From: a virus
Strand: one strand, 5' to 3'
IMG/VR virus record: IMGVR_UViG_3300030329_006583
Span: 203,119-267,118 of that record
DNA: 64,000 nt
A model generated the notes under the pieces. The model saw only the letters and a program-made list of their open reading frames with translations, did not search any database and was not told where the DNA came from. Shown piece by piece: positions 16,206-24,888 of this stretch (within the stretch, counting starts at the first letter, position 1; each line of letters opens with the position of its first letter). The position numbers were made by a program, and so were the translations under genes.

Positions 16206-17129
16206 TTAAGCGGCGGCAATTAAGTGTTTAAAATCTTCAAGGTATTTAAACAACGCCTGTTCTTTGGCTTTACATTCTAACACCACATCCAAATCTAACC
16301 CCAAATCTTGAAAAGGTTCATAATAATATGTAGAATGTGTACATGCAGGAACTTTGGGATCCTCGTATTTTTTCTTGGAATTAGAATGATGACATGTAGG
16401 TGTCACATCCCCCCAAGTTGAAGCCGCCATATGAAGAGCCTCAGAATAAGACTGATCTTGTGGACCTAATTGAAAGTGGTGTGAATCAAATACAATAGGA
16501 ATGCCGACTCGGCGGTATACGCCATCATATAATTGTTTAGTAGAAAACATGTTTCGTTTGTCATCATTCTCAACGGTTAACCTCCTTTGAGTTGTGGGTT
16601 GTAGCAATTCAAAATTTTTGCAAAAGCGAGCCAAAGCAGAGGCACGATCTCCATAGGCACCACCAACATGAATGTTAATCTTGGAATTATGATCAGCAGG
16701 CATGCCTAACATGTCCATAATAATAGCATGATTGTCTAATTCCCTAAGGGCATTATCTACCACGTGTTTTTTAGGGCTGGCGAGGACACAAAATTGACCG
16801 GGGTGAAAAGACAATCGCTGACCACTATGATGAGCCATGCGGCCGGTGGATGCCAACACTTTACGGATCTCCGATATATCCGGTAAATCATCGAAGCGAT
16901 ATTCTGACATCCACGGAAAGAGGCACGAACTAATGCGAAATACGCCTACGTTGTGTTCATTATTCCATTCCACAATTCGCTGAAGTGATTTTACATTGCT
17001 TAATGCAATTTCACTAGCGTAAGGCAAACCCTTGGCCAACCATGTCCTTTTAATCATTCCGCGGTTGGCGCTAATCTTTTCTTTTTTTTGTAGGGTCATA
17101 TTAATACAGGCATATCCGAATCGGGTCAT
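16206..17129 (-). CDS. uvsE: UV damage endonuclease (UvdE/UvsE)
   Basis: 307 residues forming the UVDE TIM barrel. Visible blocks are MTRFGYACIN, RISSCLFPWMSEYRF, SFHPGQFCVLASP, INIHVGGAYGDR, LTVENDDKRNMF and FDSHHFQ; the His, Glu and Asp residues in them are the metal ligands. It nicks DNA 5' to UV photoproducts in a photolyase-independent repair route. AGGAG before the ATG, and a promoter of the local type 27-54 bases upstream. Confidence 0.92.
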   Translation of the reverse strand: MTRFGYACINMTLQKKEKISANRGMIKRTWLAKGLPYASEIALSNVKSLQRIVEWNNEHNVGVFRISSCLFPWMSEYRFDDLPDISEIRKVLASTGRMAHHSGQRLSFHPGQFCVLASPKKHVVDNALRELDNHAIIMDMLGMPADHNSKINIHVGGAYGDRASALARFCKNFELLQPTTQRRLTVENDDKRNMFSTKQLYDGVYRRVGIPIVFDSHHFQLGPQDQSYSEALHMAASTWGDVTPTCHHSNSKKKYEDPKVPACTHSTYYYEPFQDLGLDLDVVLECKAKEQALFKYLEDFKHLIAAA

Positions 17130-17155
17130 ACATCACTCCTAAAGTTTTGTATAAT

Positions 17156-17183
17156 TCTATAATAGAAATGCCAAAATTTACAC
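17156..17183 (-). promoter_or_regulatory. Promoter GTGTAA-16-TATAGA
   Basis: On the minus strand GTGTAA (17178-17183) is followed after 16 bases by TATAGA (17156-17161). It lies 27 bases before the UV-damage endonuclease ATG. The flanks (CGTGTAAATTT and GGCA) are nearly the same as those of the dnaE promoter. Confidence 0.55.
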
Positions 17184-17202
17184 GCAAATTATGAAATTAA
17201 TT

Positions 17203-17679
17203 TTAACCCAGGCCCTGGAATCCATTGGAACCTGTGAGCATCTGCCGTATGGGATTTGACGGAACGGTTGTTAAACCCGCTATAACGTGAATCGTCGCCG
17301 CACCACCATAACCTCCGTCACGGAAAAAAACCCCGCTGGCCTTTACCTCATACGGGCCGGCATAGGTACCTCCCTCAAACACCTTTATGTAATTACGATT
17401 AGAACCGGTGAGATTGTAGCCTGGGTTGGGGGTTGTGACCCCGGCGGTGGCACTTGAACCATGTGTACCATTTGCGGTAAAACCCATCAAAATAGGCGCA
17501 GTTCCACCAACTCCATGCTGTGCCACGTAGATCCATCGCGATACAAAAGGGAAGTGAAAATGGATGAAAGGATTAGAACCATCGAGCTCACCAGTAAGCG
17601 AGGAACTCACGTATGGAATCCCGGATAACTGGTACTCTTGCACGTTGTTGTGATCATTTGCAGGCCAATTTAAACTCAT
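17203..17679 (-). CDS. Small beta-rich protein, paralogue of next gene (copy 2)
   Basis: 158 residues, starting MSLNWPANDHNNVQEYQ. It aligns end to end with the upstream gene at 17684: MSLNW, SGIPYVSSSL, FPFVSRWIYV, GFTANG, TGSNRNY, VIAGLTTVP and LTGSNGFQG are common. Gly-, Ser- and Thr-rich beta character suggests a virion protein such as a fibre or decoration subunit, but this is inference. The start lies against the upstream stop. Confidence 0.7.
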   Translation of the reverse strand: MSLNWPANDHNNVQEYQLSGIPYVSSSLTGELDGSNPFIHFHFPFVSRWIYVAQHGVGGTAPILMGFTANGTHGSSATAGVTTPNPGYNLTGSNRNYIKVFEGGTYAGPYEVKASGVFFRDGGYGGAATIHVIAGLTTVPSNPIRQMLTGSNGFQGLG

Positions 17680-17683
17680 TTAA

Positions 17684-18124
17684 TCACCCAATTCCCTGGA
17701 AACCGTTTGAGCCCGTAAGCAATCGCCTCAAAGGATCGGCTGGAACATTTGTTAAGCCCGCTATTACCTGAACGGTGCTGGCGCCGCCTTCACCTTGGAA
17801 ATAAAGATCTGTGCAACGTACCTCTATGGGTCCCAAGGATTTCCCGGCATCGACCACCGCGTAATTCATGTTTGAACCCGTGGGACTGTAAGCGCCTAGG
17901 TTTGCAGCCAGAATACCGTTTGCGGTAAACGACATTTTAAACCCATTACCTTGTTCAGTACATACCACTTGAATCCAGCGTGTAACAAATGGGAATCTTA
18001 TATGAACCAAATCACCGGCACCGGCAGTCACCTCATTATCTAGCGATGAGGTAACAAACGGAATTCCTGACTGTTGATATGCTGGCACATAATTATGATT
18101 GTTTCCAGCCCAATTTAAACTCAT
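17684..18124 (-). CDS. Small beta-rich protein, paralogue (copy 1)
   Basis: 146 residues after GGAGAG. Shares MSLNW, SGIPFVTSSLD, FPFVTRWIQV, SFTANG, TGSNMNY, VQVIAGLTNVP and LTGSNGFQGIG with the gene at 17203, so the pair arose by tandem duplication. Divergence is spread over the whole length, so the duplication is not recent. Probably structural; no family recognised. Confidence 0.7.
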   Translation of the reverse strand: MSLNWAGNNHNYVPAYQQSGIPFVTSSLDNEVTAGAGDLVHIRFPFVTRWIQVVCTEQGNGFKMSFTANGILAANLGAYSPTGSNMNYAVVDAGKSLGPIEVRCTDLYFQGEGGASTVQVIAGLTNVPADPLRRLLTGSNGFQGIG

Positions 18125-18174
18125 CTTTATCTCTCCATGGAAGCATTATCAGGTTATAATTAGTACCCTACTTA

Positions 18175-18339
18175 TTATTTTATCATTCCTAACTTTCGTA
18201 AATAGTCTCTTATTTTATTACGATACTTTTCTTCCATTCCGGGTTGGTCTAACATGAGATTATTTTCATCAGCCTGTTCATAAGGGGAACTTAATTCATG
18301 ACGTACCGATTCCCTGACAAAACGGCGTAAATGTTTCAT
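18175..18339 (-). CDS. Small tagged protein
   Basis: 54 residues from the ATG that gives MKHLRRFVRESVRHELS, a variant of the shared helix. A longer frame begins 39 bases upstream inside the VWA gene, and neither start has a clear ribosome site. The C-terminus is a second basic helix (RNKIRDYLRKLGMIK). Translation is probably coupled to the lipoprotein gene. Confidence 0.55.
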   Translation of the reverse strand: MKHLRRFVRESVRHELSSPYEQADENNLMLDQPGMEEKYRNKIRDYLRKLGMIK

Positions 18340-18355
18340 TTTTAATCGTATTTTT

Positions 18356-20497
18356 TTATTCGGCACAGGCATTCTCATCCAAAATTTCTAGAAGATTTTC
18401 ATACATGGTGGCCGCAGATTGTGTTAATTCATACCACTTACCACCAAACTGTGTTAAAGGTTCCCACCCTGTCAATTCACCATTCCACTTTTGGGCATTT
18501 TTTAATGTTTCCGGAGTGAAGGTATAAATTTTAAGATCAACTGTACCCTGAATGGTTTGCAGTATCTCTGATTGAGTTAACCCATATCCCATGTTAACAC
18601 CGCCCAAATCCTTGTACAAATAACTTTGTCCCTCTTCGTCTGTAAAAACAATAACTACCCTTTTTGCATCATCTCGCCAATTAATGATAAATTGATCAAG
18701 CGGAGGCTGAGAATCCACGGTTTGCATGGTGCTGTTCCATGTCAAAGACGATAAAGGCCACGGTAATGAAGCAGCGGAACACAAATTATGAATTGCTAAG
18801 TAAACAGCATCATACAACATTTCCACACCACCGTTCAAAGAATTGGGATCAAGCACCGACAATTGTGCCATAAATTGTGAAAATTCTGTAAGTGGACTGA
18901 TCAACTGAAGATATTCAATTGGGCTCCACGCGCCTTGTTGCGGTGGCACCGTTGGCCCAACCACTAACCCCCATTTAATTACTTCTTCATCGCTATAATT
19001 TGTAGCAAACATGTTTAGTGCGGTCATGACAGCTTCAATCTCAATATTCATTGAACCAGACCAATCGATAATAAAAAGAATATCGGTATCCTCCATTTCC
19101 TTTCCATCATCTATAATGCCGTCACAATTATCATCAGTGCCATTACATGCATCCTGATCTGCCGGCACAACCTCATCTAAACAGAGGTTTGGTACAAAAA
19201 GTTCCTCCCCCGCCTCAGTCGTATAATTATTGCCCCACTCACCTTGATGACATATGAGATGACCCGGTTCACATATTCCCACAAACAATGTCTCAGGAGG
19301 ACCGGTATAACAGGCTTCTATAAGATCTTCATCAACCAATTGATTGCAATTATCGTCGTGATTATTGCACATTTCATCTTCAACAAACCCCTTAAACGGA
19401 TCACAATTTGGGGCCGGGGGTTTTTCCCAATAACATTGGGCGTAACACTGGGTCTGTATTATTTCCACACAATCTTCATCTACACATTCACATGTTTTAT
19501 ACCCACCCCCGCATTCTAAGGGTGATTCAAAACACGGAAAAAGAACGCCAACAAGATCAATCGTACATAAACAATCCAAGCCTTCATCAATCAATCCATC
19601 ACAATTATCATCAAACCCATTGCAAATTTCTTCAAAAGGTTGTTTGGCGGAACACCCAATCCAGTTACCATTGACACAAAATTCCAGACCATCCCCACAT
19701 ACAGTGGAACAAGGTTGTATGAGATCTTCATCAATCAGCCCATCGCAGTCATCATCAAATCCATTACAAACATCTTCTGGCACCGGACCACATTGACCAC
19801 ATACGTTAAGTTGATCTTCATCCACTAAACCGTCGCAGTCGTTGTCTTTGTAATCACAAATTTCCTCTTCCGGATCAGGCCCTATGCAGATTTCCATGCC
19901 ATCAACACAAATCAAGTCACCTAACCCACACGGAGTTTCACAAGGAACAATTAAAATATCTTCATCAATTTCCCCATCACAATCATTGTCTAGGTTGTCA
20001 CATATTTCATCAAAACATGGATTACAATCTGAATATTTCCAAACCCCTTTTTCACACCACTTCTGCTGGCTCCCTTGTTGATCATCCACCAAACACTCAA
20101 TAATTTCCACAGTATCATTTGAAGGATCACATTCTAATTTTTCCTCGCAAGGACCTAACTCAATAATTTGAGGAGGATCCTTACAAATATCTGTAACCAA
20201 TTTAAATTGCCATACTGCGTCTAAAGGTGGGCAGAAATACCATTCCTCCTGATAACAATCTTGCATATATTGAAACTCTAAATTAGGTATAGTTGCAGAA
20301 TTAGCCAAGGGGGGTAAATCCTTTATCTTTTCAGCAATTTCTTCAAATGTATATACAGGAGTTTCATCACCAGTATCATTCACAAATTCACCATAACCGG
20401 GGGATTTATCTGAGCAGGCGACAAAAAATAAAAGAATCAGCAATAAGCATAATGTGCTAACAAGAAAGGTTATAATTGAATTGAAGATATGTTCCAT
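18356..20497 (-). CDS. MopE-repeat and von Willebrand A domain lipoprotein
   Basis: 713 residues. Lipoprotein signal with lipobox FVAC (C28). The middle holds at least six Ca-binding-like MopE motifs of the form CNGxDDDCDGxIDED, separated by disulfide-type Cys-rich segments. The last third is a von Willebrand A domain with the MIDAS motif DWSGS (DILFIIDWSGSMN). Proteins of this design are typical of Myxococcota and related bacteria and sit on the cell surface. Here it suggests a host-derived adhesin or surface modifier. A promoter-like TTGAAA-17-TATAGT lies upstream. Confidence 0.85.
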   Translation of the reverse strand: MEHIFNSIITFLVSTLCLLLILLFFVACSDKSPGYGEFVNDTGDETPVYTFEEIAEKIKDLPPLANSATIPNLEFQYMQDCYQEEWYFCPPLDAVWQFKLVTDICKDPPQIIELGPCEEKLECDPSNDTVEIIECLVDDQQGSQQKWCEKGVWKYSDCNPCFDEICDNLDNDCDGEIDEDILIVPCETPCGLGDLICVDGMEICIGPDPEEEICDYKDNDCDGLVDEDQLNVCGQCGPVPEDVCNGFDDDCDGLIDEDLIQPCSTVCGDGLEFCVNGNWIGCSAKQPFEEICNGFDDNCDGLIDEGLDCLCTIDLVGVLFPCFESPLECGGGYKTCECVDEDCVEIIQTQCYAQCYWEKPPAPNCDPFKGFVEDEMCNNHDDNCNQLVDEDLIEACYTGPPETLFVGICEPGHLICHQGEWGNNYTTEAGEELFVPNLCLDEVVPADQDACNGTDDNCDGIIDDGKEMEDTDILFIIDWSGSMNIEIEAVMTALNMFATNYSDEEVIKWGLVVGPTVPPQQGAWSPIEYLQLISPLTEFSQFMAQLSVLDPNSLNGGVEMLYDAVYLAIHNLCSAASLPWPLSSLTWNSTMQTVDSQPPLDQFIINWRDDAKRVVIVFTDEEGQSYLYKDLGGVNMGYGLTQSEILQTIQGTVDLKIYTFTPETLKNAQKWNGELTGWEPLTQFGGKWYELTQSAATMYENLLEILDENACAE

Positions 20498-20531
20498 TTC
20501 CCCACATTAGATTGCTATGTTCATAAACATA

Positions 20532-20560
20532 ACTATAGCAGTTGCTGGGGTACTTTTCAA
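20532..20560 (-). promoter_or_regulatory. Candidate promoter for the VWA lipoprotein
   Basis: TTGAAA (20555-20560) and TATAGT (20532-20537) on the minus strand are 17 bases apart, 35 bases before the lipoprotein ATG. The -35 is closer to the sigma-70 consensus than the GTGYAA type found elsewhere in the window. Confidence 0.45.
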
Positions 20561-20581
20561 ATTTAATTTAGAACATTAAGA

Positions 20582-20827
20582 TTAATCGGTAATTATTTCT
20601 AGCTTGGAGCACTTGGCGGGACCAAAAAAACAACACTTTCCACAATTCACACAATAATTGCCTATCTCTTCCATGGTGTTAATTTGTAATTGTTCCTCCA
20701 TGGTGCGAAGGCGTTCTTTTTTAGTGTCAATAAAAATACAATCTACAAAAAGTTGATTGGCGCCATTCCACGGATATTGGCGGCATGTCTCCGGTCTTTC
20801 TTTGTAAATAGAACAAATAAATTTCAT
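20582..20827 (-). CDS. Cys-cluster protein of the YkgJ (UPF0153) type
   Basis: 81 residues from the ATG in the TAATG junction. It has CSIYKERPETCRQYPW and CVNCGKCCFFGPAKC, the CxxCxxCC cluster of the YkgJ family, here with the order changed: in the classical family the CxxCGxCC block is N-terminal and the RPxxCRxYP block follows it. That makes it a possible circular permutation. Metal or Fe-S binding is expected from the family; role unknown. Confidence 0.65.
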   Translation of the reverse strand: MKFICSIYKERPETCRQYPWNGANQLFVDCIFIDTKKERLRTMEEQLQINTMEEIGNYCVNCGKCCFFGPAKCSKLEIITD

Positions 20828-21177
20828 TAGCAAAGTTTGGCTAGCTCTTCACGAATCAATTTCCTCAATTCTTTAGTGTTGAGCTTTTTATTCTCCATCA
20901 AACCAGGTGAACCTGGGCGAACTCCCATGGGATCCCACTCACCTTCTCGTTGATAAAGGTACTGATCCGTAATTCTATTTCTCTCGTTTTTCATCCAATA
21001 CGCGATCTTATTGGCTTGATCATAATCCAAATCATGCTCAATTACCAGATCCCCAAATGTCATTGTGTTTAAAATCTCGTATTCTTCCTTAGTTAAAGGT
21101 GCAGATGATAGTGACTTTTGGATTGCTGCAGCCAGCAATTCTTCGTCTGTCGCCTCTGTTAATATACGCTTGCTCAT
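20827..21177 (-). CDS. Small protein carrying the tag at its C-terminus
   Basis: 116 residues from the ATG preceded by CAGGAG; an earlier frame start lacks a ribosome site. The end of the protein, KLNTKELRKLIREELAKLC, is the shared helix placed C-terminally. The body is helical (EELLAAAIQKSLSSAPL, DYDQANKIAYWMKNERN). It shows that the motif is not confined to N-termini. Confidence 0.65.
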   Translation of the reverse strand: MSKRILTEATDEELLAAAIQKSLSSAPLTKEEYEILNTMTFGDLVIEHDLDYDQANKIAYWMKNERNRITDQYLYQREGEWDPMGVRPGSPGLMENKKLNTKELRKLIREELAKLC

Positions 21178-21217
21178 ATTACGCTCCTGATAGTGACGTA
21201 CCAATAAATATACATAT

Positions 21218-21244
21218 GCCCCGCAATATTATATACCACGGGGC
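21218..21244. promoter_or_regulatory. Inverted repeat enclosing TATAAT
   Basis: GCCCCG and CGGGGC (6 bp) flank a 15-base loop that contains TATAAT on the minus strand, upstream of the gene at 21177. It could be an operator over a -10 element or a weak terminator for the gene ending at 21269; there is no T-run. No matching -35 was seen. Confidence 0.3.
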
Positions 21245-21268
21245 AACTCAACGTTAATTAAGCATTTA

Positions 21269-21571
21269 TTAATTGGTCAAATCCAACATATCATAAACCA
21301 ATTTAGCCCGATGTAGGTAATGAGAGTACCTCAGATCATCTTTTGATAAACCAACCCCGCACTGGCGACTCAGGTTTTCGAAAACCTCCGGGGAACTTGA
21401 GTGATAGCGCAATGCCTTTCTCCATAATTTTCGAAATTTACGACGAACTCGATTCAGGTCTTCCGGAGGTAAACTCTCAAATCCGGCGTCCAGAACATCA
21501 CGGGGCCAGCCGTAAGGAACGATTCCTTTCTCAATCATTTTTATCAAAATTAGAGTTTCATTGGTTCGCAA
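21269..21571 (-). CDS. Hypothetical helical protein
   Basis: 100 residues, mainly helical (ETLILIKMIEKGIVPYGW, DLNRVRRKFRKLWRKALRY). No tag and no known domain. A promoter of the local GTGCAA type lies between it and tRNA-Arg, so it begins its own transcript. Confidence 0.6.
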   Translation of the reverse strand: MRTNETLILIKMIEKGIVPYGWPRDVLDAGFESLPPEDLNRVRRKFRKLWRKALRYHSSSPEVFENLSRQCGVGLSKDDLRYSHYLHRAKLVYDMLDLTN

Positions 21572-21592
21572 TTTTCCCTCCCTGGAGTGTAT

Positions 21593-21622
21593 ATTATATT
21601 ATTCCTGTGATGGCTTTTGCAC
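21593..21622 (-). promoter_or_regulatory. Promoter GTGCAA-18-TATAAT
   Basis: On the minus strand GTGCAA (21617-21622) is followed after 18 bases by TATAAT (21593-21598), 22 bases before the ATG at 21571. It starts just after the 3' end of the tRNA-Arg gene. Confidence 0.55.
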
Positions 21623-21647
21623 GTATGATTATTGATAAAGCAAACAT

Positions 21648-21725
<78 letters not shown>

Positions 21726-21730
21726 GGACA

Positions 21731-22033
21731 TTATTGGGAAAATTTTAAAACACGATAACAAGTATCTAATTGATTTTTTAACTGGCGAGAATGATCCACA
21801 ACATGTTCACGATTAACTGCGCGGACATCATAGAAAATCCCTTTAGTAGGGGTAATATAATTCGGCAACAAATCCTCTACCGCCTCCTTGCTCTCTGCCA
21901 ACAAATACCGAATATGACTATGGTAACGACGGTTGTGAGGGTAAACAGCTGAATCTAATTTATAGATCTCATAAATGCCAACACCCTCATTTGTATCCGG
22001 ATTCATGAACGAAAAAGATAACTGTTGAGCCAT
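21731..22033 (-). CDS. Hypothetical protein
   Basis: 100 residues with GAGGGCG upstream of the ATG. Starts MAQQLSFSFMNPDTNEGVGI, then YPHNRRYHSHIRYLLAESKE. Ends 6 bases from the tRNA-Arg gene and is probably co-transcribed with it. Not recognised. Confidence 0.6.
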   Translation of the reverse strand: MAQQLSFSFMNPDTNEGVGIYEIYKLDSAVYPHNRRYHSHIRYLLAESKEAVEDLLPNYITPTKGIFYDVRAVNREHVVDHSRQLKNQLDTCYRVLKFSQ

Positions 22034-22084
22034 GACGCCCTCCTTTACTTTAATTTATCCACCAAAATCATTAATTGTATAACC

Positions 22085-22831
22085 TCATTCTTCATCACCT
22101 AAATATTCCGCTAGAGTTTGATCAACTATATCCTGCGTAACACCTGCAATTTTTAAGGACAAAGCATGGGTCTTCAGTGCACTAGCCATTAATTCACGAT
22201 CACCTTTGGCGCGCCCCCATATCCATAACGTTGTGTGTTGTGCATTCATAATCTCCAACCGCAACTCCTCGGTGTTTTGTCTAATATAATCTATTACGCC
22301 TTGCGTCTCTGAAGCTTCAAACCTATTTAATTCAATGTCTAAATCTACCGCCATATCCAAAAGGGCGGCTGTATTTTTTTCTTTATAAAAAGATTTAGCG
22401 TCCACAAACCTTTGGGTTACCTCCTCTTCACTCAATGGGTGTTGCATTGAGCCGCTGGTGTATAACAGTTTATCCGGATGGGTTTTTACAGCGATATCGC
22501 GATAGAGTTGTTTCATCCATTTAGGGAATTCTTCCATAGAATCTGCAAGTTCTTTCTCTTCACTTTCGCTGGATTCTGTTTCTGCTTCATGGGTAGTGGG
22601 AGGACAATGTGGTTTTTCTTGTGATTCAGGTATACCTTCGTGCTCTTCGGGCGGAGATGATGATGTCGCCTCTTTACAACGGCGCAAAAGAATCTCTAGG
22701 GCACCTCGGATGTCATCATTATACATCTTTAAAAGATTGTATGAATCCTCCTTTTCATCCCTATAATATCTCCACGCCCTCAAAGAGCGGCGTAAATCTA
22801 TCTGTAATTCCAACTCTTCATTACGTGACAT
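22085..22831 (-). CDS. J-domain protein (DnaK co-chaperone-like)
   Basis: 248 residues from the ATG preceded by GGTGGAG. An acidic, Glu/Ser-rich linker (~60-100) leads to a J-like domain: MKQLYRDIAVKTHPDKLLY with the HPD tripeptide, then FVDAKSFYKEKNTAALLDMA. The position directly downstream of dnaK suggests it directs DnaK to a phage-specific client. The ends are helical and unassigned. Confidence 0.75.
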   Translation of the reverse strand: MSRNEELELQIDLRRSLRAWRYYRDEKEDSYNLLKMYNDDIRGALEILLRRCKEATSSSPPEEHEGIPESQEKPHCPPTTHEAETESSESEEKELADSMEEFPKWMKQLYRDIAVKTHPDKLLYTSGSMQHPLSEEEVTQRFVDAKSFYKEKNTAALLDMAVDLDIELNRFEASETQGVIDYIRQNTEELRLEIMNAQHTTLWIWGRAKGDRELMASALKTHALSLKIAGVTQDIVDQTLAEYLGDEE

Positions 22832-22884
22832 GCATGGCTCCACCTTATGGTATATCTAAATAGGTGGTAAAGCCGAGAGTAGAT

Positions 22885-22906
22885 CGGCCGGCCCGAAGGC
22901 CGGCCG
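22885..22906 (-). terminator. Very stable UUCG-tetraloop hairpin after dnaK
   Basis: Nine perfect base pairs (CGGCCGGCC/GGCCGGCCG) closed by UUCG on the minus strand, 6 bases after the dnaK stop. The stem is all G and C in an AT-rich region. No T-run follows, so it may be a processing or mRNA-stabilising 3' structure instead of a true intrinsic terminator. Confidence 0.6.
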
Positions 22907-22911
22907 AATAA

Positions 22912-24792
22912 TTAAACATCAGTAATTTCTGGCTCAGGGGAACCCGGGTTTGGATCCGTGGGATTAACGTCTTCCGGACTGACGGGGGCTGATGCCGCCA
23001 TTTTTTCATAAGCAATTTTTGCCACATTCTGAACACATGCATTTAACGCATTATAAGCATCATCAACCTCTTGGCGTGTTTCAGATGTTAAAGCGCTTTT
23101 GGCACTTTCAGCGGCAGTTACCAACGCCTCAATATCAGCTTCATCCAAACTTTCCGCCATGTTTTCCTTCATTTTAAAAGCCTGGTGAACTAGGGAATCT
23201 AATTTATTTCTAGATTCAATCATCTCACGTTTTTTCTGATCTTCAGCTTCGTATTTGGTGGCCTCCTTGATTTTTTCTTCAATCTCCTCGGGGTTTAGGC
23301 CCGTAGAATCTGTAATAACAATACTTTGATCCTTACCGGTGGCCTTGTCGCTGGCAGACACTGTCAAAATACCATTAGCATCAATATCAAAGGTTACTTC
23401 AATTTGTGGTACACCTCTCGGTGCAGGTGGAATTCCATCCAATGTAAATTTGCCCAGTGTACGATTATCACCCGCCATCTGCCTTTCACCCTGAAGTACA
23501 TGTACCTCGACTGTTGATTGACCATCTGCTGCGGTAGAAAATATTTCCTGCTTTTTAGCCGGAATTGTAGTATTACGCTCAATGAGCCGAGTACACACAC
23601 CGCCCATCGTTTCAATCCCCAAAGATAAAGGGGTAACATCCAACAACAGGATGTCTTTTACATCCCCACTCAGCACGCCTCCCTGAACCGCGGCGCCCAA
23701 AGCAACTACCTCATCCGGATTAACACCTTGTGACGGAGACTTTCCAAAAAATTCCTCCACCTTTTTAACCACCAAGGGAATCCGTGTAGAACCACCAACC
23801 AACAAAATCTGATCAATATCTGTTGATTTCTTACCGGCGTCCTTAAGTGCCTGCTTACAAGATTTAAAAGTCTTATCAATCACGCCCTCAATCAATTGTT
23901 CGAATTTAGAACGCGTCAAATTCATCACCAAGTGTTTGGGCCCATTAGCGTCAGCAGTCAAAAATGGCAAATTAATATCAGCTGTCATAGCCGAGCTTAA
24001 TTCCACCTTTGCCTTTTCGGCAGTTTCACGAATACGTTGCAAAGCCATTTTATCCTCTGCAACATCTACCCCTGTTTCCTTCTTAAATTCCGCAATCATA
24101 TAATCAATGAGAGCCTCATCAACGTTATCACCGCCTAGGTATGTATCCCCTGAAGTTGACAGTACTTCCACGACATCTCCGGAAACATCCAAAACTGACA
24201 CATCAAAAGTACCACCACCAAAATCATAAACCACTACCACTTGTTCTGTATTGGTGCCGAGACCATAAGCCAAAGCAGCGGCAGTGGGTTCATTAATAAT
24301 TCTCTTGACATCTAGGCCCGCAATCGTACCTGCATCCTTGGTCGCCTGTCGTTGGGAATCATTAAAATAGGCAGGAACTGTAATTACGGCTTCTGTAATT
24401 TTCTCCCCCAGGTAATTCTCAGCAGATCGCTTTAATTTTTGTAGCACTTTGGCTGAAATTTCTGGTGGTGTGAACGCCTTGTCTCCCACGGTGATGTTAA
24501 CGCCACCCTTCTTACCTGCACTAACATTATACGCAACCTTGCCGGCAACGTCTGATACTTCATTGAATTTAGATCCAATGAATCTTTTCGCAGAATAAAT
24601 CGTCTGTTCCGGTTTGACAACAGCTTGTCGGCGTGCGGTGACACCAACCAAAATATCGTCATCATTAAAAGATACCACAGAAGGTGTTGTGCGAGAACCT
24701 TCCTCGTTCACCATCACAACAGGTTGTTCTCCTTCCATAACCGCCACGCAGCTGTTAGTAGTCCCCAAATCAATACCAATAATTTTACCCAT
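22912..24792 (-). CDS. dnaK: Chaperone DnaK (Hsp70)
   Basis: 626 residues from the ATG after GGAGGAAG. All Hsp70 hallmarks are intact: [83 protein letters not shown], and a substrate-binding and lid domain. The end, EPEITDV, differs from the bacterial EEVKDKK type. With the DnaJ at 13687 it could form a complete folding machine except for GrpE, which is not seen here. Confidence 0.96.
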   Translation of the reverse strand: MGKIIGIDLGTTNSCVAVMEGEQPVVMVNEEGSRTTPSVVSFNDDDILVGVTARRQAVVKPEQTIYSAKRFIGSKFNEVSDVAGKVAYNVSAGKKGGVNITVGDKAFTPPEISAKVLQKLKRSAENYLGEKITEAVITVPAYFNDSQRQATKDAGTIAGLDVKRIINEPTAAALAYGLGTNTEQVVVVYDFGGGTFDVSVLDVSGDVVEVLSTSGDTYLGGDNVDEALIDYMIAEFKKETGVDVAEDKMALQRIRETAEKAKVELSSAMTADINLPFLTADANGPKHLVMNLTRSKFEQLIEGVIDKTFKSCKQALKDAGKKSTDIDQILLVGGSTRIPLVVKKVEEFFGKSPSQGVNPDEVVALGAAVQGGVLSGDVKDILLLDVTPLSLGIETMGGVCTRLIERNTTIPAKKQEIFSTAADGQSTVEVHVLQGERQMAGDNRTLGKFTLDGIPPAPRGVPQIEVTFDIDANGILTVSASDKATGKDQSIVITDSTGLNPEEIEEKIKEATKYEAEDQKKREMIESRNKLDSLVHQAFKMKENMAESLDEADIEALVTAAESAKSALTSETRQEVDDAYNALNACVQNVAKIAYEKMAASAPVSPEDVNPTDPNPGSPEPEITDV

Positions 24793-24841
24793 GATCTCTT
24801 CCTCCATTCATTTCCACGGTAAAGTTTTTTCTTACAATGTC

Positions 24842-24870
24842 AATATAGTCATCGATGTGTCGTTGAACAC
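24842..24870 (-). promoter_or_regulatory. Promoter GTGTTC-17-TATATT before dnaK
   Basis: On the minus strand GTGTTC (24865-24870) and TATATT (24842-24847) are 17 bases apart, leaving a leader of about 45 bases before the dnaK ATG. The -35 resembles the local GTGYAA element. The 3' end of the deformylase gene lies at 24889, so the promoter fills the gap. Confidence 0.5.
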
Positions 24871-24888
24871 CCTTGCAATGCATTTTTT

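Noticed and set aside
22885-22906. Certain intrinsic terminator
   Set aside because: The stem is excellent but no T-run follows on the minus strand, so only a stable 3' hairpin is claimed with confidence.
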